DNA of 64,000 nt from NCBI RefSeq assembly GCF_019443445.1, contig NZ_CP080378.1:5208001-5272000 (forward strand), given 5' to 3'. Shown here in pieces: positions 36,145 through 44,908 of the stretch. Numbering within the stretch: position 1 is the first letter of the stretch; every line of letters starts with the position of its first letter. Under the pieces are notes generated by a model. The model was not told the origin of the DNA. It worked only from the letters and a program-made list of their open reading frames with translations, and ran no database searches. Position numbers and translations under genes: made by a program. The stretch is from Massilia sp. PAMC28688. Its GTDB lineage: Bacteria > Pseudomonadota > Gammaproteobacteria > Burkholderiales > Burkholderiaceae_D.

Positions 36145-36723
36145 ATGTTTACGAATCCCGAACAATTTGCATCCGCCACCAAGACGCTTTTCGAACTTCA
36201 GATGATGACCTTCAATGCATTGACCAGCAAGGCGGTCGATGGGGTCGAGCAGGTAGTCGCCTTGAACATGGCCACGGCAAAAAATTCGGTAGCGGGCGCC
36301 ATGGCCGCGGGCAAGGAAATGAGCCAGGCCAAAGATGCCAAGGCCGCCATGGACATTGCCACCTCCCATGCCAAGCCGGACATGGCGGGCGCCGTCCAGT
36401 ATGGCGACGAGCTCAAGGTCATCATTGACGATATCCACAATGAATTTACCAGCGCGGCCGACGCCCACCTGGCCGAAGCCAAGAGCACGCTGACGGCACT
36501 GATCTACGACGTGACCAAGAATGTGAAACCGGGGTCGGAAAATGCGGTGCAGATCATCAAGACCGCGATTGACAATGCCTTCCAGGGCTACGAGCAGGTC
36601 ACCCAGGCAACGCGCCAGGCGGTCCAGGTGGTGGAAGCGCAAATTGCCAAGGCAACCGAACAGGTGGGCGGCGCCGTGAAAGCCGGCGCCAAGGCCGGCG
36701 CGGCCGGCAAGCAGCCTTCCTGA
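36145..36723 (+). CDS. phaP: phasin (polyhydroxyalkanoate granule-associated protein)
   Basis: 192 residues with GAGGAGAAG before ATG 36145. It has a phasin-2 opening (FTNPEQFASATKTLFEL) and long amphipathic helices without cysteine or tryptophan, such as FNALTSKAVDGVEQVVALN and AFQGYEQVTQATRQAVQVVE, and ends in an Ala/Gly/Lys-rich tail. Phasins coat storage granules of polyhydroxybutyrate and control their size. No polymer synthase is nearby. Confidence 0.93.
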   Translation: MFTNPEQFASATKTLFELQMMTFNALTSKAVDGVEQVVALNMATAKNSVAGAMAAGKEMSQAKDAKAAMDIATSHAKPDMAGAVQYGDELKVIIDDIHNEFTSAADAHLAEAKSTLTALIYDVTKNVKPGSENAVQIIKTAIDNAFQGYEQVTQATRQAVQVVEAQIAKATEQVGGAVKAGAKAGAAGKQPS

Positions 36724-36757
36724 ACGCCGCCCCAAGGCCCGGCCAGACAGCACACTT

Positions 36758-36780
36758 GCCGCCGGCGTCGGTCCGGCGGC
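36758..36780. terminator. hairpin between phasin gene and convergent small ORF
   Basis: GCCGCCGG pairs exactly with CCGGCGGC across a 7-base loop, between two converging genes. There is no T-tract, so termination would be rho-dependent or weak. Confidence 0.4.
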
Positions 36781-36787
36781 ACGTTCC

Positions 36788-36901
36788 CTACAGCACGGCG
36801 CCGGCCGCCACGCCGCTGCACATGACCAGAAACAGCACAATGGCCGTGGTGCGCTGTCGTGCCGGCAGGTTGGCTACATAAATCCGGGTGGGTACTCTCA
36901 T
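36788..36901 (-). CDS. 37-residue single-pass membrane micropeptide
   Basis: ATG 36901 is preceded by AAGGAG with a 7-base spacer, a strong ribosome site. The product has a basic N-terminus (MRVPTRIYVANLPARQR) and one hydrophobic helix (TTAIVLFLVMCSGVAAGAVL). It lies 26 bp after the TPR lipoprotein gene on the same strand, so it is probably the last gene of that operon. The function is unknown. Confidence 0.6.
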   Translation of the reverse strand: MRVPTRIYVANLPARQRTTAIVLFLVMCSGVAAGAVL

Positions 36902-36927
36902 GACGTTCTCCTTGGGTGCTGGTTCGA

Positions 36928-37506
36928 TCACTTGGCGGCCGATCCGTTCCGTGCCATGTCCTCGCGCAGCAGGCGGAACGGATCATCCTCGTCCGCCACG
37001 CGCGGTTTGAGCGCAGGCTGCCGGGGAAGGGGGCGCTTGACCGGCACGATGATGTCGCCGCCAATGCTGGTGCGCAGCAGCTTGGCCAGCTGCTGGGCTT
37101 CCGTCTTGACGGGCCCGGTCACATTGTTCTTGTGGGCCAGGTCGCGCAGGGCCTGGCTGGACACGCGCAGGCCGCTGACGGCAGCAATACTGTGCGCCTT
37201 GATATCGTCCGGATCACGCTCCAGCGCCGCCTGGGCAAAGGTGATCGCCTCACCGTACTGGTGACAGTCGAAGCTGACCTGTGCCGCCCGCAGCCAGGGC
37301 GCTTTCTCGCGGGGGAACGCCAGCGTCGCCTGCTTGAGGATGCCGATGGCGCGTGCCTCCTGCCTGGCGGCCAGGGCGGCCTCGGCCTGGGCCAGCAGGG
37401 CGGCCAGGGTTGGCGGCGCAGGCACTGGCGGCGCCGGTGGCGCACCGGCGCATGCACTCAGGACGGCGACGCAGGCAATGGCGGCAAGCGTAGAGTGAAT
37501 TGACAT
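36928..37506 (-). CDS. lipoprotein with TPR-like repeats
   Basis: 192 residues. A lipoprotein signal (CVAVLSAC, lipid on Cys19) is followed by a Pro/Ala linker and TPR-like helices (ALLAQAEAALAARQEARA, QYGEAITFAQAALERDPDD). The C-terminal half is polar, with PLPRQPALKPRVADEDDPF. It probably sits in the outer or inner membrane facing the periplasm and acts as a scaffold. No specific family is recognised. It is divergent from the Pro/Ala-rich membrane protein gene at 37693. Confidence 0.75.
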   Translation of the reverse strand: MSIHSTLAAIACVAVLSACAGAPPAPPVPAPPTLAALLAQAEAALAARQEARAIGILKQATLAFPREKAPWLRAAQVSFDCHQYGEAITFAQAALERDPDDIKAHSIAAVSGLRVSSQALRDLAHKNNVTGPVKTEAQQLAKLLRTSIGGDIIVPVKRPLPRQPALKPRVADEDDPFRLLREDMARNGSAAK

Positions 37507-37692
37507 AAGTGCCTTAGAGAAAACGTCGGAATGCCATTATTGGGCGAGGTTCCAAGGCCAGGATTGCGCCAGCTCAACCGATACGTCTGGCTGCACAGGC
37601 GGCTTTCTTCTCCGGCAAATCTTGTGCAAGGTCATCACGATCTTGTGTGGTTTGTTTCTAATCGGGAAGACAACATCTTTCCGGAGCCAGCC

Positions 37693-38412
37693 TTGCCTTC
37701 ACCTGACGACCACCGCTCCCGCCGCACCATCACGGCCCTGAGCCATAGCAAACCCAAGCCCTACCGGCGCTACGCCTACAGCGACGAGCCGCAGCGCCTG
37801 TCGCGGATGCAGATTGCCGTACTGACAGCCGGTGGCATCGTGGTCGCCGGCTTGATGCTGACCGTGGCCGTGATCGCCCAGGAACATGAAAACGCCACGC
37901 GTGGCAAAGCAATCATTTCCGCGGAAATTGCGGGGGCGCCCTCGCCTGTTGCGCCGGTTCCGGTGTCAGCGCCCATGGCAGCAGGCGTGCCGGCAACGGA
38001 CGTGCCGGCAATGGACGTGGCGCAACACGCGGCACAACACGTGCCGGCAGCACAGGTGCCGGCCGATCCCCTGCCCCCGGTGCTCGATGACTCCTCACTG
38101 CCCATTCCGGACCCCTTGTCGCCTCCTATGCACATGCCGGTGGACCAGCACCTGTCCTTGCCGGCACCGAAAAAGGCGTCAACGCCGGCTGCCCGGGCCG
38201 GAACCGGGGCCGCGACGCGCCCGCTCAAACTTTCGCTGCCACGGCCAGCCTTGCGCGCGAGCCCCGCGCCAGACCCGGATGTTGTCCTGATCGCCTCGAT
38301 CCTGACCCTGACGCCGCTCCGCCCCCCGGATCAGGGCGCCGCTGCCCAAGAATGCACGCCGGGCGCCGTGCTGGAAAACCTGTGCGGTGCGCTGCACGGC
38401 ATGCGCCCCTGA
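37693..38412 (+). CDS. single-pass membrane protein with Pro/Ala-rich periplasmic tail
   Basis: 239 residues from TTG 37693, chosen because GGAG lies six bases upstream; an ATG at 37531 would extend it by 54 poorly conserved-looking residues. A basic cytosolic segment (KPKPYRRYAYSDEPQRLSR) precedes one membrane helix (IAVLTAGGIVVAGLMLTVAVI). A long low-complexity Pro/Ala/Val/Asp tail with repeats VPATDVPAMDVAQ follows. The end has a two-cysteine motif (ECTPGAVLENLCGAL). It resembles TonB-like or cell-envelope spanning linkers in composition only. The function is unknown. Confidence 0.6.
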   Translation: MPSPDDHRSRRTITALSHSKPKPYRRYAYSDEPQRLSRMQIAVLTAGGIVVAGLMLTVAVIAQEHENATRGKAIISAEIAGAPSPVAPVPVSAPMAAGVPATDVPAMDVAQHAAQHVPAAQVPADPLPPVLDDSSLPIPDPLSPPMHMPVDQHLSLPAPKKASTPAARAGTGAATRPLKLSLPRPALRASPAPDPDVVLIASILTLTPLRPPDQGAAAQECTPGAVLENLCGALHGMRP

Positions 38413-38480
38413 GCGGCAAAAAACCACACGGCAGCCGAAAGCGGGGAATCTTCTGGGTTTTGCCCGGGTCAGAAGTTATA

Positions 38481-38496
38481 CTGTATATATTCACAG
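38481..38496. promoter_or_regulatory. LexA (SOS) box upstream of the FAN1-like nuclease operon
   Basis: CTGT-ATATATTC-ACAG matches the CTGT-N8-ACAG operator, with an AT-rich centre, 24 bp before the start codon. A TATACT -10-like hexamer (38477-38482) overlaps it, so LexA would block RNA polymerase. Confidence 0.85.
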
Positions 38497-38520
38497 TCAT
38501 GACGAAGTCCGGCAGTACAG

Positions 38521-40170
38521 ATGCGCAAAGTTCTTGAAAATGAGTTCTATTACCTGGACAACTTCCACCGGGTACTGGAATGGATCGGCGAACGGTATGA
38601 CGACCTGCTCAGCGATGAGGAGCGCGCATTTATCGGCACCTTTGCCGGCTTGCCGCAGCCTTCGCGCGCCCTGTTCGTCCGCATGGTCATGCGCAAGGGC
38701 ACCCTATTTCGGGCCAGCAAGCTCAATTATGCGGAAATCGGCTGCCCCGTCGAGGCGGCGCGCGCCCTGCTGCCCACCGGCTGGGTGACGAGCGACCCGG
38801 TCATTACACTCGACGAACTGTTCGACCTGCTGCTCAAGCCAGAACTGGCCGCCGTGTTCCGCCTGTCGCTGCACGAAAAAGGGGCGCGCAAGGCGGACCA
38901 GCTGGAAGCGTTGCGGGCGCAATTTGGCGACCCGCGCACCTTTTCCGACTGGTACCGCGAATCAGGCGACGTGGCTTTCAGCATCCTCGTCAAGCCCCTG
39001 TGCGACCGCCTGCGCCTGATCTTTTTCGGCAACCTGCGCCAGGACTGGACGGAATTCGTGCTGTCCGACCTGGGCGTGTTCAAGTACGAGCAGGTGGAGT
39101 TTTCGAGCGGCTCGCGCGGCTTTCGCAGCCGCCGCGACGTCGACGACTACCTCGCCCTGCACACCTGCAAGGAACGATTCGAGCTCGGTGAAGCGCTGGA
39201 CGAGGTGCTGCAAACGCTGCCGGCGGCAGTGTTCGACAATGACTGGATCAACAGCCGGCGCGAGCGGCTCGTCTTCCAGATCGCCCAGCACGTGGAAAAG
39301 CAGAAGGACTGGGCCAATGCCATCACCCTGTACCTGTCCTGCCGCTTCCCCGGCGCACGGGGGCGCGCCATCCGGGTGCTGGAAAAAGATGGGCAGTACG
39401 GGCGCGCTTTTGAGCTGCTGACCCGGGCGCAGGAAGCTCCCGAGAGCGACGCCGAACGCCAGCAGCTGGCCCGCATCGGGCCGCGCCTGCGGCGCAAGCT
39501 GGGGCACGACAAAACGCCCCGGCGCCGCAATCCGGCCATCACCCGCCTTGACCTGAGCCTGCCCATGCCGCAGGAATCGTGGTGGGTGGAAGGGGTGGTG
39601 CGCGACCACCTCCAGCGCGACGATGCGCCCGTGTTTTATGTCGAGAATACGCTCATCAACGCGCTGTTTGGCCTGCTGTGCTGGCGCGCCATTTTCAGCG
39701 CCATCCCCGGCGCCTTTTTCCACCCCTTCCATCGCGGGCCGGCCGACCTTCTCAGTGCCGACTTCTTTCACCGGCGCGAAGCGCTGTTTCGCCAATGCCT
39801 CGACCAGCTCGATGGCGAGGACTGGCGCACCACCATCCGCGCCAACTTCCACGCCAAGTGCGGCATCCAGTCGCCGTTCGTGGTGTGGGAGGCGCTGTCG
39901 GAAGAGCTGCTGGACCTGGCACTGGACTGCATCCCGGCCCTGCATCTCAAAAAGTGGTGCGAGCGCATCCTGCTCGACATCAAGGCCAACCGCACGGGCT
40001 TTCCCGACCTGATCCAGTTCTGGCCCACCGAACAGCGCTACAACATGATCGAAGTAAAAGGCCCCGGTGACCGCCTGCAGGACAACCAGCTGCGCTGGAT
40101 CGAGTACTGCGCGGCGCACCAGATGCCGATTTCCGTGTGCTACCTGCAGTGGTCGGAGGCACACGCTTGA
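38521..40170 (+). CDS. FAN1-like VRR-NUC structure-specific nuclease
   Basis: 549 residues. The N-terminal and central helical parts match the bacterial FAN1 layout: a SAP-like region with LPQPSRALFVRMVMRKG and TPR-like helices (HVEKQKDWANAITLYL). The C-terminal VRR-NUC domain (about 430-545) has the PD-(D/E)XK site TGFPDLIQFW followed by MIEVKGPGDRLQDNQ. FAN1 cuts 5' flaps and unhooks DNA interstrand crosslinks. The length matches Pseudomonas FAN1-type proteins. It is the first gene of a LexA-preceded operon, and its stop overlaps the helicase start (TTGA), so both probably act together in crosslink or replication-fork repair. Confidence 0.92.
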   Translation: MRKVLENEFYYLDNFHRVLEWIGERYDDLLSDEERAFIGTFAGLPQPSRALFVRMVMRKGTLFRASKLNYAEIGCPVEAARALLPTGWVTSDPVITLDELFDLLLKPELAAVFRLSLHEKGARKADQLEALRAQFGDPRTFSDWYRESGDVAFSILVKPLCDRLRLIFFGNLRQDWTEFVLSDLGVFKYEQVEFSSGSRGFRSRRDVDDYLALHTCKERFELGEALDEVLQTLPAAVFDNDWINSRRERLVFQIAQHVEKQKDWANAITLYLSCRFPGARGRAIRVLEKDGQYGRAFELLTRAQEAPESDAERQQLARIGPRLRRKLGHDKTPRRRNPAITRLDLSLPMPQESWWVEGVVRDHLQRDDAPVFYVENTLINALFGLLCWRAIFSAIPGAFFHPFHRGPADLLSADFFHRREALFRQCLDQLDGEDWRTTIRANFHAKCGIQSPFVVWEALSEELLDLALDCIPALHLKKWCERILLDIKANRTGFPDLIQFWPTEQRYNMIEVKGPGDRLQDNQLRWIEYCAAHQMPISVCYLQWSEAHA

Positions 40171-42443
40171 CCTACGCTGTCGCCGTGCGCGCCCTGTGCG
40201 AATTCACCGCCAAACAGGGTGACCTGGATCTGCGTTTCACGCCCTCGCCCACCGCCCAGGAAGGCATTGCCGGCCACGCGGTGGTGGCGGGCCGGCGCGG
40301 GGCCACGTATCAGACGGAAGTGAGCCTGTCCGGCACCCACCTGGGCAGCAATGGCCTGGAACTGCTGGTGCGCGGCCGCGCCGACGGCTACGACCCCGGG
40401 CACAACCTGATCGAAGAAGTCAAGACCTACCGCGGCGAGCTGGCGCGCATGCCCGACAATCACCGCCACCTGCACTGGGCGCAGGTGCGCGTGTACGGCC
40501 ACCTGCTGTGCCGGCAACTGGGGCTGGCACAGGTGAACCTGGCGCTGGTGTACTTCGACATCGGGCGTGAAACGGAAACCGTGCTGCGCGAAACGCAGAG
40601 CGCCGAGGCGCTGGCAGCCATCTTTGCCGACCAGTGCGAACGCTTTGCCGCCTGGGCCGCGCAGGAGGCGGCCCACCGCACCGCGCGCGACACGGCGCTG
40701 GGCGCCCTGCGCTTCCCCCATCCCGATTTTCGTCCGGGGCAGCGCGACCTGGCCGAGACCATCTTCAAGGCCAACGCCAGCGGCCGCTGCGTGATGGCGC
40801 AAGCCCCTACCGGCATTGGCAAAACCATCGGCACCCTGTTCCCGGTGCTCAAGGCCGCGCCAGCGCAGCAGATCGACAAGGTGTTCTTCCTCGCTGCAAA
40901 GACGCCGGGCCGGCGCCTGGTCATCGATGCTGCTGCCACCATCACCGGCAGCGCGCCGCTGCTGCCGCTGCGCGTGCAGGAACTGGTGGCGCGCGACAAG
41001 GCGTGCGAGCATCCGGACAAGGCATGCCATGGCGACTCCTGCCCGCTGGCCCAGGGCTTTTACGACCGCCTGCCGGCCGCGCGCAGCGCCGCCGCCGCCG
41101 TAGCGGTACTGGACCGCGATGCCATGCGCGAGGTGGCGCTGGCGCACGCGGTCTGTCCCTATTACCTGGGCAGCGAAATGGCCAAGTGGAGCGACCTGCT
41201 GGTGGGCGACTACAACTACTACTTTGACCTGGGCGCCATGCTGTACTCCATGACACTGGCCAACCAGTGGAAAGTGAGCGTGCTGGTGGACGAGGCCCAC
41301 AACATGGTCGCGCGCGCACGCCAGATGTATTCCGCCGAACTTGACCGGGTGGCCCTGCGCGCGGCGCGTGCGGTGGCATCGGGCCCGGTCAGGACGGCGC
41401 TGGACCGGGTGGCCCGCGCCTGGCCGGTACACACGCATGCAAGCTACGAAGTGATTGCCGCCATCCCCGACAAGCTGCTCACGGCCCTGCAGGGCGCCGG
41501 CTCCACCATCACCGATTTTGTGTCCGACAATCCGGCCCCCATGGAGCCGGCGCTGCAGCGATTCTATTTTGACGCCCTCCACTTTGCGCGCCTGGCCGAG
41601 CAGTTCGGCGACCATTCGCTGTTTGACGCGACCATTGCGGACCCTAAGAATTCCACGCTCTGCATCCGCAACATCGTGCCCGCCCCCTTCCTCAAGGCGC
41701 GTTTTGCGATGTCGCACGCCACGGCGCTGTTCTCGGCCACGCTCAGTCCCTGGAACTACTACGGCGACATGCTGGGACTGCCCGACAATTCGCCGTGGGT
41801 GGACATTGCCTCGCCCTTCGCCGCCGAGCAGCTGGCCGTGCACGTGGTGGACACGATCTCAACGCGCTTCCAGCACCGTGCCAGTTCGGCCGCGCCCATC
41901 GCGCGCCTGATCGCCCGCCAGTACCAGCAGCAGCCCGGCAACTACCTGGCATTTTTCAGCAGCTTCGATTACATGGAGCAGGTTGCGGCGCAACTGGCGC
42001 AGCAGTACCCCGAGGTGCCCCTGTTCCGGCAGCCGCGGCGCATGGTGGAAGCCGAACGTGACCAGTTCCTCGGCCGCTTCACGCTCGACAGCCGCGGTGT
42101 GGGCTTTGCGGTGCTGGGCGGCTCCTTTGGCGAAGGCATCGACCTGCCCGGCGCGCGCCTGATCGGGGCCTTCGTGGCCACGCTCGGCCTGCCGCAGCTG
42201 AACCCTGTCAATGAGCAGATCCGCCAGCGCATGCAGGCCATCTTCGGCGCCGGCTACAACTATACCTATCTGTACCCCGGCATCCAGAAGGTGGTACAGG
42301 CGGCCGGGCGCGTGATCCGCACCGAACAAGACCGCGGCGTGGTCTACCTGATCGACGATCGCTTCGCCCAGCCTGACGTGCAGGACCTGCTGCCGCGCTG
42401 GTGGAAGGTGGACCGGCCGGGCATCAGCCGATCAGGCTCCTGA
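40167..42443 (+). CDS. XPD/DinG-like iron-sulphur helicase with N-terminal PD-(D/E)XK nuclease-like domain
   Basis: 758 residues from TTG 40167, which has GGAGG seven bases upstream and overlaps the nuclease stop. The N-terminal about 185 residues look like a RecB/Cas4-type nuclease fold: GRADG, then LIEEVKTYRG and QVRVYGHLLC (the QxxxY motif). The helicase part has Walker A QAPTGIGKT, the DEAH box VLVDEAHNM, and later SATLSPW and the motif VI region VQAAGRVIRTEQDRG. Four cysteines between motifs I and II (KACEH, ACHGDSC, VCPYYL) fit an iron-sulphur cluster. It should be a 5'-3' DNA helicase coupled to nuclease activity. The 3' end overlaps the convergent response regulator by 20 bp. Confidence 0.92.
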   Translation: MTYAVAVRALCEFTAKQGDLDLRFTPSPTAQEGIAGHAVVAGRRGATYQTEVSLSGTHLGSNGLELLVRGRADGYDPGHNLIEEVKTYRGELARMPDNHRHLHWAQVRVYGHLLCRQLGLAQVNLALVYFDIGRETETVLRETQSAEALAAIFADQCERFAAWAAQEAAHRTARDTALGALRFPHPDFRPGQRDLAETIFKANASGRCVMAQAPTGIGKTIGTLFPVLKAAPAQQIDKVFFLAAKTPGRRLVIDAAATITGSAPLLPLRVQELVARDKACEHPDKACHGDSCPLAQGFYDRLPAARSAAAAVAVLDRDAMREVALAHAVCPYYLGSEMAKWSDLLVGDYNYYFDLGAMLYSMTLANQWKVSVLVDEAHNMVARARQMYSAELDRVALRAARAVASGPVRTALDRVARAWPVHTHASYEVIAAIPDKLLTALQGAGSTITDFVSDNPAPMEPALQRFYFDALHFARLAEQFGDHSLFDATIADPKNSTLCIRNIVPAPFLKARFAMSHATALFSATLSPWNYYGDMLGLPDNSPWVDIASPFAAEQLAVHVVDTISTRFQHRASSAAPIARLIARQYQQQPGNYLAFFSSFDYMEQVAAQLAQQYPEVPLFRQPRRMVEAERDQFLGRFTLDSRGVGFAVLGGSFGEGIDLPGARLIGAFVATLGLPQLNPVNEQIRQRMQAIFGAGYNYTYLYPGIQKVVQAAGRVIRTEQDRGVVYLIDDRFAQPDVQDLLPRWWKVDRPGISRSGS

Positions 42444-43158
42444 CTTTCTGCAGGCCGCTGCGGCTGACCGGCAGGCGCGAGCCATCGAGCAGAATCGCGC
42501 TGTGGCTGTCCTTGCCCTGCTCGATGCGGCTGATGCGGCCAATGTTGAGCAGATAGGAGCGGTGAATGCGCACGAACATGTCGCCATCGAGCTGGTTCTC
42601 CAGCTCCGACAGGCGCTGGTGCTTGAGATAGCCCTTGCCTTCGGCATGGATTTGCACGTAGTCGTCCTGCGCCTCGATGAAGTCGATCTTGTCGGCTGCG
42701 ATGACATGCACGCGGGCGCCGTCGCGAATGAGCACCCGCCCCAGCGGCTTGTTGCGGATCGCGGCATCGGCCACGGCCGCCGTCAGGCCAGCCTCGACCT
42801 GGCCCGCGCCCATTCTGCTGCGTGCGTGGCTGAGCGCTTCATCAAAACGCTGCTGGCTGAACGGCTTGAGGAGGTAGTCGATGGCATGCACCTCAAAGGC
42901 CTTCAATGCGTACTGGTCGAATGCGGTCACGAACACGTAGCGTGTCTTGCTGCCGGCCAGTTCCACCACCTCGAAGCCATTTAGCCTGGGCATCTGGATG
43001 TCCAAAAATACCAGGTCGGGCTCAAGCTCCGTGATGGCCTTTACCGCCTCGAAGCCGTTGGCGCATTCGGCCACGATGTCGACATCGGCATGGCGGCTTG
43101 CGAATTCGCGTACCAGGCCACGGGCCAGCTCTTCATCGTCCACTATGATCACTCGCAT
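42424..43158 (-). CDS. LytTR-family response regulator
   Basis: 244 residues. The receiver has VDDEELAR, phospho-acceptor Asp53 in LVFLDIQMP and the switch Lys in YLLKPFSQQ. The C-terminal LytTR DNA-binding domain (about 140-240) has DKIDFIEAQDDYVQIHA and FVRIHRSYLLNIGRI. LytTR proteins bind direct repeats two helical turns apart; such a repeat lies upstream of this operon. It overlaps the histidine kinase by 10 bp and is the last gene of the four-gene operon. Confidence 0.95.
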   Translation of the reverse strand: MRVIIVDDEELARGLVREFASRHADVDIVAECANGFEAVKAITELEPDLVFLDIQMPRLNGFEVVELAGSKTRYVFVTAFDQYALKAFEVHAIDYLLKPFSQQRFDEALSHARSRMGAGQVEAGLTAAVADAAIRNKPLGRVLIRDGARVHVIAADKIDFIEAQDDYVQIHAEGKGYLKHQRLSELENQLDGDMFVRIHRSYLLNIGRISRIEQGKDSHSAILLDGSRLPVSRSGLQKVRSLIG

Positions 43159-44210
43159 GTCTGCTCCGTTGTTTCAGCGGGCAGCGCCAGCGCCACCCTG
43201 AAGTTGTTGCCGCCGCGTTCCCAATGCACGCTGGCCTGGTGTCCATACAGCGTGGCCAGGCGCTCGCGCACGTTGACCAGCCCAATTCCCTTGCCCGGCT
43301 GGCGGGCCATGTCGGCGTCCACATCGTTGTCCACCGTAATGTGCAGGATCGAGCCGGCCCGGTGCGCCCTGACCCTGACGGTGCCGCCCTCGGGCAGGCT
43401 GCCGATACCGTGCTTGACGGCGTTTTCCACCAGCGGCTGCAGGATCATGGGTGGCAGCAGGCAGGCGCCGGCATCGTCATCGATGTCGCTGCTAAAGGTC
43501 AGGCGCGCGCCAAAGCGCACCTTTTCAATGGCCACAAAATGCGTCAGCAGGCGCACTTCGGCGTCGAGCGTGACCTTGCGGTGCGCCTCCAGGCCCAGGG
43601 TGTGCCGGAAAAAATCGGCCAGCTGCAGCGTCATGTCGCGCGCCCGCACCGGGCTGATCGAGGTCAGGGCACTGATCGAATTGAGACTGTTGAACAGGAA
43701 GTGCGGGTCTATCTGGGTGCGCAGCATGCGCAATTGCGCTTCCTGCGCCGTGAGCTGCGACTGCAGTTCGCGCCGTTCGGCAGCGCGCGCCTTGTCAAAT
43801 TCGATCGCCAGGTAGTGGGCCACCGCGAGCAGCCAGTAAATGATGACGCCCAGTCCGAACACCGAATAATTCATGGCCCCGCCAGGGGTGATGCCGGCCT
43901 GCGGCCACAGACTGTTCCACGCCACGCACAGCAGCAGCCACAGCGCCCCCACGATCGCCGCCGCAAAACCGAACACCGTCATGATCGCACCGGTACTCTT
44001 GCTGGCCAGGGGATAGGCGCGGCACAGGTAGTAGGACGAAAAGCCGGCCGCGCAGCCATACACCAGCGTCACCGGCATCACCACACCCAGGGCCGGGCCC
44101 CAGGCGGCACCGGTGGCGCTGATTGTGAGCCCGGTGAACAGGACCCCGATCATGGTCCAGGCGACCAGGTACAGCGCCGCGCCACGCTGCGTGGAAAACA
44201 GCCCCTGCAT
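43149..44210 (-). CDS. LytS-type sensor histidine kinase
   Basis: 353 residues. Four hydrophobic segments (about 12-32, 40-62, 75-98, 115-135) form the membrane sensor. The His_kinase motif QIDPHFLFNSLNSIS holds His170, and the ATPase part has LQPLVENAVKHGIGS and GKGIGLVNVRERL. It partners the LytTR regulator downstream. The stimulus is unknown; the two LiaF-like membrane proteins upstream in the same operon suggest envelope stress. Confidence 0.95.
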   Translation of the reverse strand: MQGLFSTQRGAALYLVAWTMIGVLFTGLTISATGAAWGPALGVVMPVTLVYGCAAGFSSYYLCRAYPLASKSTGAIMTVFGFAAAIVGALWLLLCVAWNSLWPQAGITPGGAMNYSVFGLGVIIYWLLAVAHYLAIEFDKARAAERRELQSQLTAQEAQLRMLRTQIDPHFLFNSLNSISALTSISPVRARDMTLQLADFFRHTLGLEAHRKVTLDAEVRLLTHFVAIEKVRFGARLTFSSDIDDDAGACLLPPMILQPLVENAVKHGIGSLPEGGTVRVRAHRAGSILHITVDNDVDADMARQPGKGIGLVNVRERLATLYGHQASVHWERGGNNFRVALALPAETTEQTCE

Positions 44211-44908
44211 CAGTTGGTAACCTCGACCCCACCCATGATCGCGTAGCCTTTGATGATCAGTCGCTTGCTGGCATCGGGCGGATTGACCGTCTTCTCGTCG
44301 AAACCTCCCATGATGGGAGTACCATGCAGCACCACTGTCCAGTCAGGAGGGACCTTCATCGAGATTCCACCCATGGCAGCGAAGACGTTGATGACAGCTT
44401 CGCCCTGGATCGAGGAACCGCGCAGGTCAAGTTCGCACCCGCCCATGACTGCCGTGATCTCGCCACCCAGGAAATTCTGGGTCGTGATGCGGCGGTCAAA
44501 GCCGCCAAGGATGGCGGTGACGTCGACGATCGAATCGCTGCCGTCGGCCGCCTTGACCAGCGAGACGCCCTTGCGCCGCTGAACCGACTTGTACACCACG
44601 GCGCCGCCGACGAAAATCAGTACCAGCGGCCACAGGGCGCGCAGGTTCACGTGCAGGTAGCCCAGGTTGCGCAGGATAAGCAGGCAGCCGATGCCGATCA
44701 GGATGGCGCCGCCCCAGTTGCTCTTGCCGCCATCGCTGTCGGCCAGTTTCATGCTGCCCACCACGATGAACAGCACCGGCCAGAAGCTCACGGCGTCACC
44801 GAAATTGAGGATATTGAGGTTATCGAGCAAAAAGCCGATGCCCAGGGCGATGACGATCGCGCCGATCACCATCTGGCTTGAAAAACTGCGCGGGGTATCA
44901 CTTTTCAT
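44210..44908 (-). CDS. LiaF-like membrane protein (DUF5668 N-terminus, toast-rack-type C-terminus)
   Basis: 232 residues from ATG 44908 with GAGGAG upstream. Four hydrophobic helices (about 12-28, 38-52, 62-78, 85-102) carry the repeated DUF5668-like pattern FWPVLFIVVG and LWPLVLIFVGG. The soluble C-terminus has repeated motifs ILGGFDRR, AVMGGCELDLRGSS, AAMGGISMKVP and IMGGFDEK, typical of the LiaF/YvqF beta-helix. LiaF-type proteins inhibit or modulate an adjacent two-component system. Its stop shares one base with the kinase start. Confidence 0.9.
   Translation of the reverse strand: MKSDTPRSFSSQMVIGAIVIALGIGFLLDNLNILNFGDAVSFWPVLFIVVGSMKLADSDGGKSNWGGAILIGIGCLLILRNLGYLHVNLRALWPLVLIFVGGAVVYKSVQRRKGVSLVKAADGSDSIVDVTAILGGFDRRITTQNFLGGEITAVMGGCELDLRGSSIQGEAVINVFAAMGGISMKVPPDWTVVLHGTPIMGGFDEKTVNPPDASKRLIIKGYAIMGGVEVTN

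Noticed and set aside
37531..37692. ATG 37531 as start of the Pro/Ala-rich membrane protein
   Set aside because: No ribosome site; TTG 37693 has GGAG at good spacing. The longer form cannot be fully excluded.
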